64,000 nt of DNA from Phellopilus nigrolimitatus (GCA_021029095.1 JAJOHG010000015.1:124001-188000), one strand, 5' to 3'; counted from the first letter of the stretch, positions 51,147 to 62,933 are shown. Translations and numbers: made by a program. Notes: a model not told the origin generated them from the letters alone.

Positions 51147-52160
51147 TTAAATACGAAACCCTTTCGCTAAGTCGTCCAACCTGTTCAACTCAACCATTGA
51201 CCTCGACTTCTCTAGCGCAGCCTTAATCGCATCTTTCTCCTTCCTGTCCAGTAGCTCGTCTTGTGTCTCCTGTTCTTCACTGACAACAAAACTCATCTCC
51301 GACGCCGGGACAGACAGGTTCCTCGTCCTCATATTCGTCCTTACACCTTTCCCCCAAGCTCTAGGTAAATCTGATGATGGTCCCGACAAACCCATGGAGC
51401 CCTCCACCGGCCGACAGTCGATATCAAGCGGGAGCTGCCGGTCATTAATAGACAGACCCTCCAACGCGAACTTGATGCGACGTAGCTTCCGCGCCTCCAG
51501 CCTGTCTTCTGATTTTTCGCGCCACTGAGAATTCGTCATCATCGGCTCATGTTCTGGCCATTGGTTCCACTTCGGAGAATTCATTCCAGTGGACAGTGAA
51601 GAAGATCGATTGAGTGTTTGTTCATAGGCATTGAGCTCTGTAAGCGGAAGTTTGGAGTCGCGTGGTGGTAACTTGAATGCGGACGGAGGAATAAGGACGT
51701 TCTCGTCTTTGATCTTGTCTTTGATCTTGATTTTCGGGGGTTTCAGTGCAGAGCAGAAAGTGCCACGAGGCTCATATGTGGTAGGAATGGAGGCACGTCT
51801 GTGATGCGAAGAAGTCGACGTTCTCAGCAAATTACTGGGCGGTGGCGAGCAGTCGGAAGAGGGCAAAGAGAAAGAGTGGCATGCTGTCAGCGGTGGGCTC
51901 GTCGGCCCCTGTATGCGAAAAGACGATCCGAACGCGTGCTTGAGGAAGTCATCCTGAGTCAACATCGGCTTGTAGCCATTCTTCCGTGTCGAGTACGAGG
52001 ACGGCGGATAGGTGGCCGAAGAGGACGAAGAGTAGGCAGTCGAAGACGAGCATGTCGAGGAGAACGAGGAGTGGGTAGACAGCGGTGGCCGCGAGAAGCC
52101 AGTGCAGAACACCTCGAACTCCAGGAATTCTTGGCCAGGCTTTAAGACAGTCAATGGCAT
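51147..52160 (-). CDS. Uncharacterised Ser-rich protein
   Basis: A single open frame of 337 residues from ATG 52160, with a TATAAAA about 95 bp upstream. The N-terminus (TVLKPGQEFLEFEVFC) may be structured. A Ser/Thr/Pro-rich stretch (about residues 27-110) follows, then a Lys/Ile repeat (KIKIKDKIKDEN), and charged helical segments near the C-terminus (EARKLRRIKFALEGLSI, LLDRKEKDAIKAALEKSRSM). No domain is recognised. It sits between GST copy 1 and TFIIE-alpha, all on the same strand. An ORF ending two bases before its ATG (52,440-52,162) overlaps the promoter and is not considered real. Confidence 0.65.
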   Translation of the reverse strand: MPLTVLKPGQEFLEFEVFCTGFSRPPLSTHSSFSSTCSSSTAYSSSSSATYPPSSYSTRKNGYKPMLTQDDFLKHAFGSSFRIQGPTSPPLTACHSFSLPSSDCSPPPSNLLRTSTSSHHRRASIPTTYEPRGTFCSALKPPKIKIKDKIKDENVLIPPSAFKLPPRDSKLPLTELNAYEQTLNRSSSLSTGMNSPKWNQWPEHEPMMTNSQWREKSEDRLEARKLRRIKFALEGLSINDRQLPLDIDCRPVEGSMGLSGPSSDLPRAWGKGVRTNMRTRNLSVPASEMSFVVSEEQETQDELLDRKEKDAIKAALEKSRSMVELNRLDDLAKGFRI

Positions 52161-52254
52161 CTTATGCTAGTCGATACGCTCGGCAATAAGATTTCTCGGC
52201 CTCGGGAAGTTTCCGACAGGCCCTAGTCCACTGGGGACGACAAACTGCGAGGGC

Positions 52255-52261
52255 TTTTATA
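52255..52261 (-). promoter_or_regulatory. TATA box of the Ser-rich protein gene
   Basis: TATAAAA on the minus strand, about 95 bp upstream of the ATG at 52160. No gene is seen in the surrounding spacer (52,161-52,627). Confidence 0.5.
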
Positions 52262-52627
52262 CCTGGACCGTCTGGATTGAGAGACACAACGAGCGACAGT
52301 CTGTAGAGCTCAAGTCCGCCCTTTTGAGGTGGTTGAGGTGGTTGTGGTGGTTGAGAGCAAGGTGAGGTCATGGACGGTCGTGAAGGAGCGAAAACCAAAT
52401 GCGAAGCACTCGGCGTCGGAGCTCTCGTGTCCCGCGGCACGTGCGTGTTAAGACCGAGGACCTTCTCGGTCTTCCTCGCTAATCATCTAAGCCATATCTG
52501 ACTCCAGCTCTTATCTTCGAAACATAAAATTACATTGATCTAATAAAATAAAATACATACATGACGAATCCCAAAGCAGAGCTAGAGTTATAATGTCAAG
52601 AATGATAATATAATGCATAACATCGTC

Positions 52628-54441
52628 CTATTGCACCATGACGAGCTCATACCACGCTGTGTACTCCTCCGGACTCATCTTCTCGTCCGCAAGTTCCTGA
52701 GTAACAGCCGAGAAGGGCATGGGTTGCCCACCGACTGTGCGTCAAAGTAAGCTATCGGTGCAGTTTCATACCCAAGAATACCCTTACCAAGTACAATAGG
52801 TTCGTCCACAGCCGGCGTACCAAATCCCACGAGTTCTGCATGCCCTTCAACGTCCGCTTGCGAAGGCACAGACTCGGGAAGCAACAACGGGCTGTCGACA
52901 GCGCTGGACAACCCGCTTGCAGACTGCGAAAACACCGGAGTGCCCTGATTTGAGCGGAGCGCCTTGTTATCTCGCCCACCGTCGTCCTCGAGCGAGCGCG
53001 AGCGCTTCCTAACCGCATTGAGCGTGTCAAGATACGCTACGTTCGGCTTGCGCTCTTCCTCGTCGAAATCGCTTCCAAAGGACTCCATTACAGGCGTCTG
53101 AGTCGTTGACCGCGCTTGCGAGGCGGCCTCGAGAGATGCGTAGTATTGCTCGTAGACTGGAAAACGTTCAATATGCTAATGTGAAAGAATCCAGACAACT
53201 CACAGTCTGCATTATGGTCAACTACTGGCTTTTTCTCCTCTTCTACGAGGTTGATGATATCTGGCTGTTCTACCTTGGGCTGCGGCTTCACTTTCCCGAG
53301 CCCGTTGAGGATATCTGCATTTGAGCTCCCATTCTTCCCCAAGCTCGACAAGATCGCCTCGTTTCCCGTCGGTTTCCCATTCGTCGACTGCTGGTTCACC
53401 GCAGCTATGCCAAGCGCTGTGAGGTCGTTCGAAATCGTACTCTTCAGATGCCACGATGGCAGGAGATTCTGCTGCCGCTTCGCATCTGCCTCCGCCTCCC
53501 GCTCCTGGCGACGCGTCGCTTCGTCTTTGTCGACGGACATGAGCACACTGATGCTCTGCTCCTCGCGTTTCCCGTCCGCACCCGCAATCTTCAACCCGCC
53601 ACCCTGCGCCTGCTTCTGTTTCTCCGCCTCGCTCACGTTATTTTTGATCCAGATAGCCACATCAAAGGCCGGCAGCGTCATTGCCTCACTCTTCCGCAGG
53701 CCCTCGCGGATGAACTTCGTCTGCCGATTAAACCGCTCCATCCGGTCCTTGCTACCCCGCACAGTCTCCTCGTCTTCGTTCAGTACCACCTCGTGAGGCC
53801 CGCCAGGCGATGTAGGGCATTGGTCGCACACGAAAGTCCCCAACATGAAGTCCATGAGGCGATCCGCCTCAAGGGGCGAGAAAGTCGCCTTACAGTTTGG
53901 ACATATGTAACCTTTGTTATCGAGTTCCTGTGACTCCAGTGAGGAGCGTGCGATGTCAGAACGGAAAGGAGAAACATACGTTACGAAGCGTCGAGTCAAT
54001 GATTCGTCGCATCTCAGAGACACGCCATTTGACGACATTGCACAAGAGTTGGTAATCTATGAAATAGTATTGCTTTCCGATAGACCGCTGAGCGCCTTCC
54101 TTCAGCTCATTCTGTCTATGCCTATATTCTTCTTTCAGAATCCAACTCCAGGAAAAGCAGTTTGGTAACAAAGCTCACACTTGAACAAGGCGGTCGTTGG
54201 ACAGCACTGCCATGATCTTGTTCAGCTCCTTCGCTTGCAGCCCAATGCGCCCCGCGAGGTCGTCGTCCTTCAAGCTACGCACCTGCCGCATTCAGAAGTG
54301 CCGCTACAGGCAGCCAACACATACTCACACAGGGTGCCGAGCGAGTTGATCCATAATGACGACAAACTTGGGCTCGTAGAAGGCGCGCGAAACATATTGC
54401 ACGAGTAGACGGAGGGTTTCCTGGTCCTCTTTTGTTGCCAT
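52628..54441 (-). CDS. TFA1: Transcription initiation factor TFIIE, alpha subunit
   Basis: General RNA polymerase II factor that recruits and stimulates TFIIH. The minus-strand, multi-exon frame starts at ATG 54441 (MATKEDQETLRLLVQYVSRAF), the winged-helix start of TFIIE-alpha. LKDDDLAGRIGLQAKELNKI and the DYQLLCNVVKWRVSEMRRII helix follow. The zinc ribbon has YICPNCKATFS and FVCDQC. The linker is charged, then contains repeated LG elements (ALGIAAVN, LSSLGKNG, LNGLGKV). The C-terminal acidic part (SFGSDFDEEE) and final helix (MSPEEYTAWYELV) complete the family layout. The last intron (around 52,740-52,790) splits PIVLG-VGGQPM. This is a single-copy housekeeping gene lying between the two GSTs. 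Confidence 0.93.
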
Positions 54442-54918
54442 TCCTCCGGAAGACGAATGTGAGCAACAGTCTAGCTCATGCAACGGTTCGTCCTCGCCCT
54501 CGTTTGGCCGTGGTCGTCGTCAGTGTTGTCGTTGTCGTCTCCGAGGGCGTGAGTCGTAAAAGTTGAGCGAGACGGAAGCTTGGTCATCATGGGAAGGCAT
54601 ATTCTCACGCTACTGATTTAGATTAGCCACGAGCCACATAAGAATGCTTACCAAGCATCGGTTTTGCGGTATAAATATGAGACATTGTAGGTATGAATAT
54701 ATGGAATCGGATATTGCTTGTTCAACTCAGTCAAATGATTATTTTCTAGTTCCACTGTGTCTCTTAGCGGTAAAAGCTCTGCTAATATTTGATCGAAGAA
54801 TTTCTGAAAAGTGACATGGAGTCATCAATATATGTACATGTACAGCTATAGGATGTTCGGGTCCCCCGCAACAAATCGTTCAGAGCACATATGTATACGA
54901 GAGAAGGTTCTGAGCTCA
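54442..54918. other. Spacer between TFIIE-alpha and GST copy 2
   Basis: About 480 bp containing the TFIIE-alpha promoter and the 3' end of GST copy 2. No gene is supported. Confidence 0.5.
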
Positions 54919-56274
54919 TTACAGAGGTTCGATGTTCGGGATCGGACCGATGGGGACAATACGCGTGGGGTTTGACTTTCATAAAGTAATAACAATTAGC
55001 ATTGAGTTGCGGCGGGAAATCTATTTGAAATGCATACAGCTGCAATGGAGTAATAACCAGTCTTGATGTGGTCAAAGTTCGTTGTTGACTCGAATGCGGA
55101 GTTTGTCCAATACAGCTTGCGCAGCCACCTGTACGTAAATCACGGATCATGTCAGTAAGAAAAGACATCAACATCCCAACTTCGCTGGAGAGCAGGTACC
55201 TATGGATGTTGGGATATCCAGCTCGGATTGAGCGCACATTGCATTTGAATTGGCCAAAGTATGCGATGTCGAAGCGGACGATCGTCACGTAGAGCCGGAC
55301 GTCCGCTTCGGTCAGGTGCCCACCAATGAGGAAGTCTTTCCCCGCAAGCAGGGGCTCGAGACGGTCGAGCGAGTCAAAGACGAGTGTCACGGCCTTTTCA
55401 TATGCCCCTTGCGTTGTGGCGAAGCCGGCTTTATAAACGCCATCTGTGAAATACAAGAATGGCATGAAGACTGCACCGTACGCGGAAGAAACAAAATTCT
55501 CACTGTTGATACCGTTATACACCCACTCGTTGAGATTGTCAATCTCAGCGCGGAGCTGTTTTGGATAAAGATCTATAGCAGCCTTCTCCGGGGAGATGAA
55601 GTCGTTAAAGGCGGTATTCAAGATGCGGATAATCTCTGACGATTCATTGTTCACGATTTTCCGGACTTCTTGTCCCAGAGAACAGGAACTGTGAACCTGC
55701 TATTTTTACGAGTAAGAAATTCAATAATGGGACCACATTTTGATGATATATATGCTTAATTCTTACCTGCCTTCAAAGCTGGGTTCAGACTTGAAATAGA
55801 GATCCTTGATATGATTGGCATGGTTAAGCGTGTCAACGTCTGCGCCGGGAAAGGGATCGACATTTGCGAATGGCCAGCCATCGGAGTCCATCCGAGGTGT
55901 CACAACAGAGACGGCTGGATAAATGTATCGATAAATAAAAGAGTCAGATGTGTCATGAAGACTGGGAAATGCATACAAATAACGTCTTCGAGGCCTTTAA
56001 GCTTGCGGGTGATCAGAGTCCTGTGCGCCCACGCTGAATCACATATCAGCGAAGGCTGGGTCTGTAGCTCTCATAGGACCTACGGCAAGAAAATGCCACG
56101 TAAAGATGGTATCTGTCTGTACCATGACCATATCAGCTCCGTAAGTATACAAGAATCCGCGATTGGTGCACCTTTCTCTGGTTCGAACTTGCCTCCTTTC
56201 TCAATCGTATCGCGAAAGGTAGAGGAGATCCTGATGAACGATCCATCTGACTTCGCGCCGTGAGTTGCTGCCAT
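54919..56274 (-). CDS. ECM4/omega-like glutathione transferase, copy 2
   Basis: Paralogue of the gene at 48,618-50,380, same strand, about 4.5 kb away. It starts at ATG 56274 (MAATHGAKSDGSFIRISSTF) with no presequence, so it is probably cytosolic. The second and third exons join to RYHLYVAFSCPWAHRTLITR, giving the standard CPWAHR motif with an intron at the same place as in copy 1 (after the Cys codon). Later blocks are VNNESSEIIRILNTAFNDFI, LTEADVRLYVTIVRFDIAYF, GYPNIHRYL, and the end SNPTRIVPIGPIPNIEPL. A TATATAAA lies about 100 bp upstream. It probably reduces glutathionyl-quinones or related conjugates. All joins keep frame. Confidence 0.9.
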
Positions 56275-56370
56275 AGTTAATTATTGATTTTGGTCGGTTC
56301 GGCGATGCTTGGTGTATTCTTGTATCAGAAGGAATGTCAGAATGCTAGGTTAGCCTGGTGGTCTTGCTGC

Positions 56371-56378
56371 TTTATATA
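56371..56378 (-). promoter_or_regulatory. TATA box of GST copy 2
   Basis: TATATAAA on the minus strand about 100 bp upstream of the ATG at 56274. No equivalent is obvious before GST copy 1. Confidence 0.55.
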
Positions 56379-56904
56379 CGCGAGCGGCCAGTGGCTGAGT
56401 AAGTCCTTTGAGAAAGGATGATAGATCATGAACGAGTACTGTTGTCATCAGACGCTAACAGCGGATGAGGACATGAGAACACAAAATGACGCATGAGGTA
56501 CTAGTATTAGTAAGAAGTCTAAAGCCAAATCTCGGACACTTCCCTCAAATATGAGCTCCCTCTCAGTAAAAGGTAATTACAGACAACACAAACCACCTGA
56601 GAAAGATGAGTAGGTGCTATCAGTGTATATATCGACTTGTTTTTTCATCACGAATTTCACAGCTCATGTGAGGCATATCAATGCGTCAAAAGATGAGGAC
56701 GGATCTCGAGCGGTCCGAGTCGGCCTGACTTATACAAGCTTTTGTGACACACTCGAACCTACCCCTCGACACATCCCGCGGTATGGTCAGATTAGACCAA
56801 AGAAAGTGTAACCATTTTTATCTCCTATGGTAACATATGTAGCCTACCAATGCTTTGCAGTACCGCCAGAAACAGAAAAAGAACCATGAAGAAAGAGTGA
56901 CATC
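56379..56904. other. Spacer between GST copy 2 and the GET5-like gene
   Basis: About 525 bp with a short unsupported plus-strand frame (56,614-56,811). Otherwise nothing is recognised. Confidence 0.5.
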
Positions 56905-57950
56905 TTAAGAACCGTTCATGCCCACAATGCCAATTGTATCTCTAATCTTCGCAATGTCACTCGGCGACAAATCACCTTTGCTTCCGACCAAAAATGCCTC
57001 GAATGCGATGTCAGCGTCTTTGGGCGAATTAAACTCCGATCTGGCCAAAGGGACATTATTCAACAGCATAAAAAGAAAGGGTTTGGGACACTGACTTTAA
57101 GAAACCGTATAAGCGAAGCCAGAATTCAGGAGAGGAAATCTTCTTGTGATATGAATCAATGAGCGAAACATCATTGCCACTATTAATGCTCGACGTATCC
57201 AGAAGGAGCGGGATGGGAGAAGGATTGTCCGTTTGCGGTAGAGATGTCATCGACGGGGAAGGTGAAAGTACAACAGAAGGTATCCGCCCGTGTCTTCCAG
57301 ACCGTGGTGGGCCGGAATCCGGGCCAAGTTTCATCTGTACATCCCCGTCTTTATCCTTCGCCGCACGGAGGTTCGTCTGAGACGCGGCCGGTGAAGGGGA
57401 GGCAGAGATATTCCAGTCCCACTCGAAACCAGGCTTTAGCATAAGGTTAACAGTGTCACCGCTCTTGACCGGATACTCCTTCAGCAATTTTGCGTCCGCA
57501 AGCGCCTTTCCTCGCAGGAGAAGACGCTGAGCGTCAGCCGGAGGCGCGCCAGGCTGCGTAGCAAGCTGCAACTTAATGGACGAGATGGTATCGGTGGGAG
57601 AGACGGGTATAGTGAACGTGTGTGCGGGCTTGGAGACCTTGAAGGCCAGGTCAATTGATTCTTTGTAATAATTAATACGTATGAACACGAGTGATTTAAA
57701 AGGATGGACACACCCAGCGAATTAGCCTCTGTCCTTGCTTTCGGTGCAGGCGGTTCAGGCAAGCCAACCTACAAGAACGTCGTGTTATAAAGAAAAAGGT
57801 ATGAGCAGGACATATACTCACAGGAGTAATGGGTATTTTCCTCAGTGAATTATGTGGAGGCTGCTGGTAATCATCCGCATATTGGACAGGTAGCGATCCG
57901 ATGTTGCTCAGATGTGTCTTTGCGAACGCGAGCTCAGCGCTGTCGGCCAT
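56905..57950 (-). CDS. Ubiquitin-like protein of the GET pathway (Get5/Mdy2-like)
   Basis: Minus-strand gene starting at ATG 57950 (MADSAELAFAKTHLSNIGSL), the N-terminal Get5-like segment that binds Get4. A central ubiquitin-like domain follows: FTIPVSPTDTISSIKLQLAT, then RLLLRGKALADAKLLKEYPV and SGDTVNLMLKPG. A Ser/Pro-rich linker leads to a C-terminal helical segment (FWLRLYGFLK, later DIAFEAFLVGSKGDLSPSDI) that could be the dimerisation region. In yeast, Get4-Get5 with Sgt2 delivers tail-anchored proteins to Get3 for ER insertion. The last exon ends at a stop at 56905-56907. It is divergent from NDUFS5 across 267 bp. Orthology is likely but not certain, so no symbol is given. Confidence 0.78.
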
Positions 57951-58217
57951 CTTCGTTCACGAGTTCTTCGTCGTTGCCGTCGTCCTCCTTGTTGACCTCG
58001 ATGTCGTAGTCAAGTGGAGACGTGTTTAGACGCGACTTAGGCGAGTCGCTTCACTGTGAGGCTGTGAAAGAGCAGGCGCTGGAGCGTCATGTACATGATT
58101 GCTGTGAAATAGGAATCTCATAATCACCAGTACAGAATCAGTCAATAATCAGCCGACCAGAATCAGTTGCTGTCGTCGCCGTCAACCACAGCGAGCACAC
58201 CATCCACCTTCGACATC
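57951..58217. promoter_or_regulatory. Divergent promoter region of the GET5-like gene and NDUFS5
   Basis: 267 bp separate the two start codons, so both promoters and leaders must lie here. The minus side has a trinucleotide-rich leader (GTCGTCGTT-like). No TATA element is obvious. Confidence 0.55.
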
Positions 58218-58755
58218 ATGGCCGTAAGCAAAACCGAAAACAATATGTCTTTAATTGCTGACTTCCTTCCTGATTTTCTGCATCCTCCCAGTCCGGCTTC
58301 AGTTATACAGGAGGTGGGTCTGAGGGTTGTCTACAACTAACCCCGACTTAACACACGTCGTCTACGACAGGTCCTTCGCGTTGCTTCGCCTACTGGCAGG
58401 AGTTCTCCAAAGTGCGAAAACCCTCCAATGAAAGCTAATTTGCTGCTGATATGATTGTTTCGAAAGTGCTACGCGAAAACCGACAACCCGTCCGAGTGCC
58501 GCGCACAGTCTGAAGATTATTTCGAATGTCTGCACCACACGAAGGAGGTATGCCGCTTTTCTTCTTATCCGAACGGTACAGCTCGAATGTTTAATCTTCC
58601 AGATCGAAAGAGCGAAAACTGTTAAGGCTCAGTTCATCAAGAAGGCGGAGCACGAGGCGACCGAGGGCAGGAAAGCGGGCGACATCCTAGCGGACGGCGT
58701 AATAGTTGGGCTAGGACTCATAGGTAAAGAGGGTGGAGATGGACACCCAAAGTGA
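58218..58755 (+). CDS. Complex I accessory subunit NDUFS5 (15 kDa, CHCH)
   Basis: Small multi-exon gene coding for about 95 residues. Exon 1 is only ATGGCC (58218-58223). The joined protein reads MASGFSYTGGPSRCFAYWQE and onward. It has the twin CX9C pattern of intermembrane-space proteins: C-FAYWQEFSK-C and C-RAQSEDYFE-C. KEIERAKTVKAQFIKKAE and a C-terminal GLGLIGKEGGDG follow. This matches the NDUFS5 subunit of NADH:ubiquinone oxidoreductase, imported and oxidised by the Mia40 route. An alternative last splice at GTAAAG (58,724) would change the final few residues. It is too short and too split to stand out by reading frames alone. Confidence 0.82.
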
Positions 58756-58839
58756 TGATAGAGGCGCTGCTTTATTAGTGGTACGTCTGTTCAATGGCTC
58801 CTACTTAAACGAAAATGCTGACGTCTGACGGTACGTTCA

Positions 58840-60780
58840 GTAATAGACAGGCTCAAACGAATTGTTCTCTCCTTGTCGTCTGCAGTCCTATATCTCGCAT
58901 TGCCACTTTGAAAACATTGCTTTTCGCTTCTGAGTCATCAGCTCTTCCTCTAGTCAAGTGCGATCCTTTGCGGATTATGCCCTCCTTTCGCTTGGTCAAA
59001 CCTGGTATCAGAATCTAGTTATCCACACTGGTTCCCGGTGGTATATTGCCAAAAGAGTACACCAGGCTTCCCAGCTCTGGGTCAGAGCCTCACTTTGTCT
59101 TGACGAAATTTCATTCTGCCTAACTGTGGTCAGGTGCGAACGTAATATTGAATTGTACTCAGCTCTTTGCCCGTAGTAATCTCTGGCAGTGACCTGCAAC
59201 TCGAAAAACACCAATGTTGAATATGTGAGGCAAGCTGGACCCAGCTCAACAGTGAGCGAACTGCCTTTCTTTCTTACTTAGAAACAGCGTAAACCTAATG
59301 CGAAGCAGATAAACTCTTTGATGCGCCGACCGAAATGTATTGGCGACCTTTCTTCCGAATTATTGACAGAGATCTTTCTCGATCTAAATGTCGGCCCCTC
59401 GACGCGTGCTTGCGGAACTCGTGCGAAAGTAAGGAAGACCCTGAAACTTGAATCATGCAGGCATCTTTGTTGTCTTTGTACATGAATGAATCGAGTCACT
59501 TCTTGTCAACATCGATGGTCTCTGGTGGTCTAATTTGACGCTAGCGCTTCCGTCTATGGCCTGTCTATCATTTCCTCGTTTGAAACAGATTTCGTTTTAT
59601 CGCCAGGCGCGCATGTGCGAAGACCAGCGGCCCGTTTGCATCTCTCTAGAGAGTCTGTCTAAGTGCAGTATTCTTACACTGAAACACCTCCATCTAGAGA
59701 TGCATCATATCATGGAATTCCCGTTTATTCAGGGTCCTGACCATCCTTAGCTTGAAGAACAGTTACATGGTTTCCCTTCCAAAACTCTTTATCATTCTCA
59801 GGAACTGTCCCGGCCTTTGATCTCTTCTCCTAGAGGATGATTGCAGAGGGGAATCTCGCTTATTCCCAAACGTCGAAGATTCGGACGACGACAAATCTGA
59901 AAACGAATACAACGCAGCTCACGACTTATTCTCGAATGTTGTGTTCCTACCATGGTTGCAGAAGCTGAGAAATAATGGGCGACGTTGAGCAGTGAGCTAC
60001 ATACAGCGTCCGGAACATATTGACTGGACAATATTTTGCTACATCATCTTGAACGACTAAACGACATGACTTCTCAAGACTTTGTTTTTTTTCCTCCAGA
60101 CAATCAAATGCCCATGAAGGCTTCTGGAGCAGAAGTCGAGGACTGCTTCGTGACATTGAAGGCAAATTCAATGTTGATTGATATCAATAACTTTTCTCGT
60201 ATGTCCGACTACCCAGATCATGACAAACTCGCGCATAGGCTCCTGCTATCGTGCTGTCACAATTCTCGGAGCATGTACCGTTATTACCGTAGCGAAATAG
60301 TGCTTGAAGAATTCCTCAGCGCCGCGCGTTTTTCTAGAGAAGGCACTTTGGATGGATACACGTAGGCTCACGCTACATGTTGACGTCCCAGCTTCTGGGC
60401 TGGGATTCCACGGTCTGCACAACTTAGGCATCATTTCGGATCTCAAATATGTCTGTGGAGTTTTTTTAACTCCTTTTCATTGCTTGGAGCAATTCATATT
60501 GTGCTTCAAAGATTTGTACGAGCCAATACATATAATTTTGGCCGCATTGGAATCCTTTCTCGCGCCTCTTCTAACAGCCAATGCTCGTAATACGAGTCCT
60601 CGTCTTGAAACAATAACTAAAATCGTACACTTCGGCTATACACGTATTCCAGGGCTCGGAGTAGAAGAAGGTGATCCATGGTTTGATATTAAAAATGCAT
60701 TGAAACACTTAAATTTCGAGCATTTCGAGTCGGTCACGGTTGTGCTGGAGTATAAGGATGAGATCCCAGCAAAGGGCTGA
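58840..60780 (+). pseudogene. Broken F-box/LRR-like gene
   Basis: Fragments in changing frames on the plus strand resemble the large basidiomycete F-box family. 58,930-59,130 reads SQVRSFADYALLSLGQTWYQ, then LVIHTGSRW and ASQLWVRASLCL, like the VCRSWR/TPxLWSNI region after an F-box. 59,560-59,750 reads FPRLKQISF and LTLKHLHLEM, like LRR strands. 60,310-60,780 ends as LHNLGIISDLKYV, LYEPIHIILAALESFL and FESVTVVLEYKDEI. Stops and frame changes separate the pieces, more than introns can easily explain, and I could not build a full frame. It may instead be a gene with several introns that I failed to join. Confidence 0.45.
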
Positions 60781-61124
60781 AGCCTAGAAAGGGCAGAAGA
60801 GTTTAGAGCTTCAGTGTCGACGGAGGGCGAGGTGGTCTTGACTCATAAGTCTCGGGTATTGGAAGGTCGCAGTCCGATAAACTATAGTTTGGGTATGAGT
60901 AATCTTCCTTCGTACACTTATATAGTGGATTGTAGATGCACATGGATGGAATGAAAAAATAGATGTGTATAAATTAACGTGGTCTCGTATTATAATTCTT
61001 TACATAAGAATAAGACAACTTGGTTCTTTATAATTTCCTATTGTCAACGGAGCCACAGCGGAGTTGCAATTCAGACGCGATCGACACGACGCGTATCACG
61101 CGTCAACCAACTATTCTGCCTGCA

Positions 61125-62268
61125 ATGGCAAACTACCTATGGATCTCAGGTTTAATTGTCTCAATTATTCTCCTCCTACTCTCGACGCCGCATGATCCCA
61201 ATGACTCTAAACTTTTGGTCGCATTCAATGAGAACGGTGGCGCCTATGCAAGTCCGAGACGCCAACGTGTACTACTGCTGACCGCACATCCGGACGACGA
61301 GTGCATGTTCTTCGCACCTACTCTGCTTGCACTTACCCGAGGACGAGAAACTGAAAAAACCAAAACTGTATCTGCCTTCAAAAGTGAACGGCGCTCAGAT
61401 GTGTACTCGCTATGCCTTTCTTCGGGAGACGCAGACGGACTGGGTGAGCTACGTAAGCTCGAGCTTGAACGAAGCTTGGACGTCCTTGGTGTGCCTCAAG
61501 GGAGAAGATGGGTGCTCGATGAGCCGTACGTCCTTCCATTCCTGCAATCACTATTTTTCATTCTGGCTTTGACCGACTCCGTTCGCTCGCTTTGGGTAGC
61601 TTTAAAGACAATATCACGATATTTTGGGACGCGAAGGTCATCGCTGATCATGTGAGGTCCTACGTCTTGGAACATGAAATTGATATTGTGCGTACCAGTT
61701 GCATACCTATCATCCAAGTACTTTATTGACTAGAACTTAATTCTTGATATCTCATTCTTATTGTGACGATGTAACATGCAACCGTAATCCGGAAAATCGG
61801 ACAATTGCTACCCATTTACACCAATACCAGATTCTGACCTTCGATGCGCACGGTATTTCGTCACATCCAAATCATATTTCCTTGGAGCGCGGGACACGCG
61901 CCCTCCTCTGGAACGCCCCCCGAAAAGACCAGACTCTCCGCGCATTCAGTCTCAGGACCACCTCACTCCTTCCGAAATACGCCGGTTTTGCCGCTCCGCT
62001 CCGCGCCAAGCTCGAGCTTGCGCTTTGTTCCTCTCCTTTCCCAAACATCCCTCTAACGCCAATCGTCAAGAACTTTGTCGCAAATTGCTCAAAGAAAGAT
62101 GCAGTATTTATATCTGGATTCGCGGAGTATGTGACTGCGTTGCACGCAATGCTTGCGCACCAGAGCCAGCTCGTATGGTTCCGCTGGCTGTACGTCACGG
62201 CTTCGCGCTACATGTGGGTGAACGAGTGGGAGGAGATCAAAATGGAAAGCGAAGGCACATCAAATTAA
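61125..62268 (+). CDS. GPI12: N-acetylglucosaminyl-phosphatidylinositol de-N-acetylase (PIG-L)
   Basis: Second step of GPI-anchor synthesis: removes acetate from GlcNAc-PI at the ER. Three exons, 61125-61525, 61600-61687 and 61831-62268, join in frame to about 308 residues. An N-terminal membrane anchor (ISGLIVSIILLLLS) precedes the catalytic motif TAHPDDECMFFAP, with the metal-binding His and Asp residues. Further conserved blocks are LCLSSGDADGLGELRKLELE, DNITIFWDAKVI and FDAHGISSHPNHISL with the second metal His residues. The C-terminal part is helical (LVWFRWLYVTASRYMWVNEW), a conserved PIG-L ending. Length matches fungal Gpi12. The start is the ATG just before the membrane segment. Confidence 0.92.
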
Positions 62269-62933
62269 AAATATAAACGTGCTTTCTGGGGTCATCGCCG
62301 GAGAAGGAGTGAGTCGCTTGAGTCGACCTGCGGGTAAAATCGAAGGTATACAGGCTCCTAAGAAAACTGTCGATTCTCGAATAATGGATGTTCCTGCGCC
62401 TTTGAAGAAGATGCACAACCCATGGGTCGAAAGGCTATCGCACTGGGCGCTTCCAAGTTTCCGCAAAATTGTACGTTAACTTCGTCTTCAAATCACACTC
62501 GCGGTAATTTAGAGCATGCAGATATTAAAACTTCTTCCGACATTTTTTTTTTTTTGCATGAGCAAAATCGTGAATCGTTGTATTGACGTAGCCATGAGCC
62601 GTGAAGTTTTGTTGTACAACTGGTACAGTGACAGTAATGATATAAATGCGAGTAAACGAGACGTGAATGAGGACGTGTAGCCTATCTCAGGCGAAGACAA
62701 AAAACAATCAGGACAGAATCCATCGAAACGAACGTGAGAGTGTCGAAAAAATAACAATAACGGTTGCGTCCCAGCACGGCCGAGTGTCAAGCGTCCGTCT
62801 TCCAATGAATAGGAAGCCTGTTGAGAAAAGATGGTACAAATGAAAGAACTGCAAGCGATCGCAGGCCCCGAAATGCAGAGGACAATAAGTCAGGAAGCAA
62901 GAGAAACACATCTATCGTCCGAATGCGAAATTA
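62269..62933. other. Convergent spacer between GPI12 and the OPT transporter
   Basis: About 665 bp: two 3' UTRs, with a T run near 62,543-62,555. No gene is supported. Confidence 0.5.

Noticed and set aside
52162..52440. A 92-codon frame just upstream of the Ser-rich gene
   Set aside because: It spans that gene's TATA box and has no family resemblance; it is most likely promoter and leader.
55990..56140. Loss of the catalytic Cys in GST copy 2 (unspliced reading gives CDSAWAHR)
   Set aside because: The same intron position applies; the spliced motif is CPWAHR.
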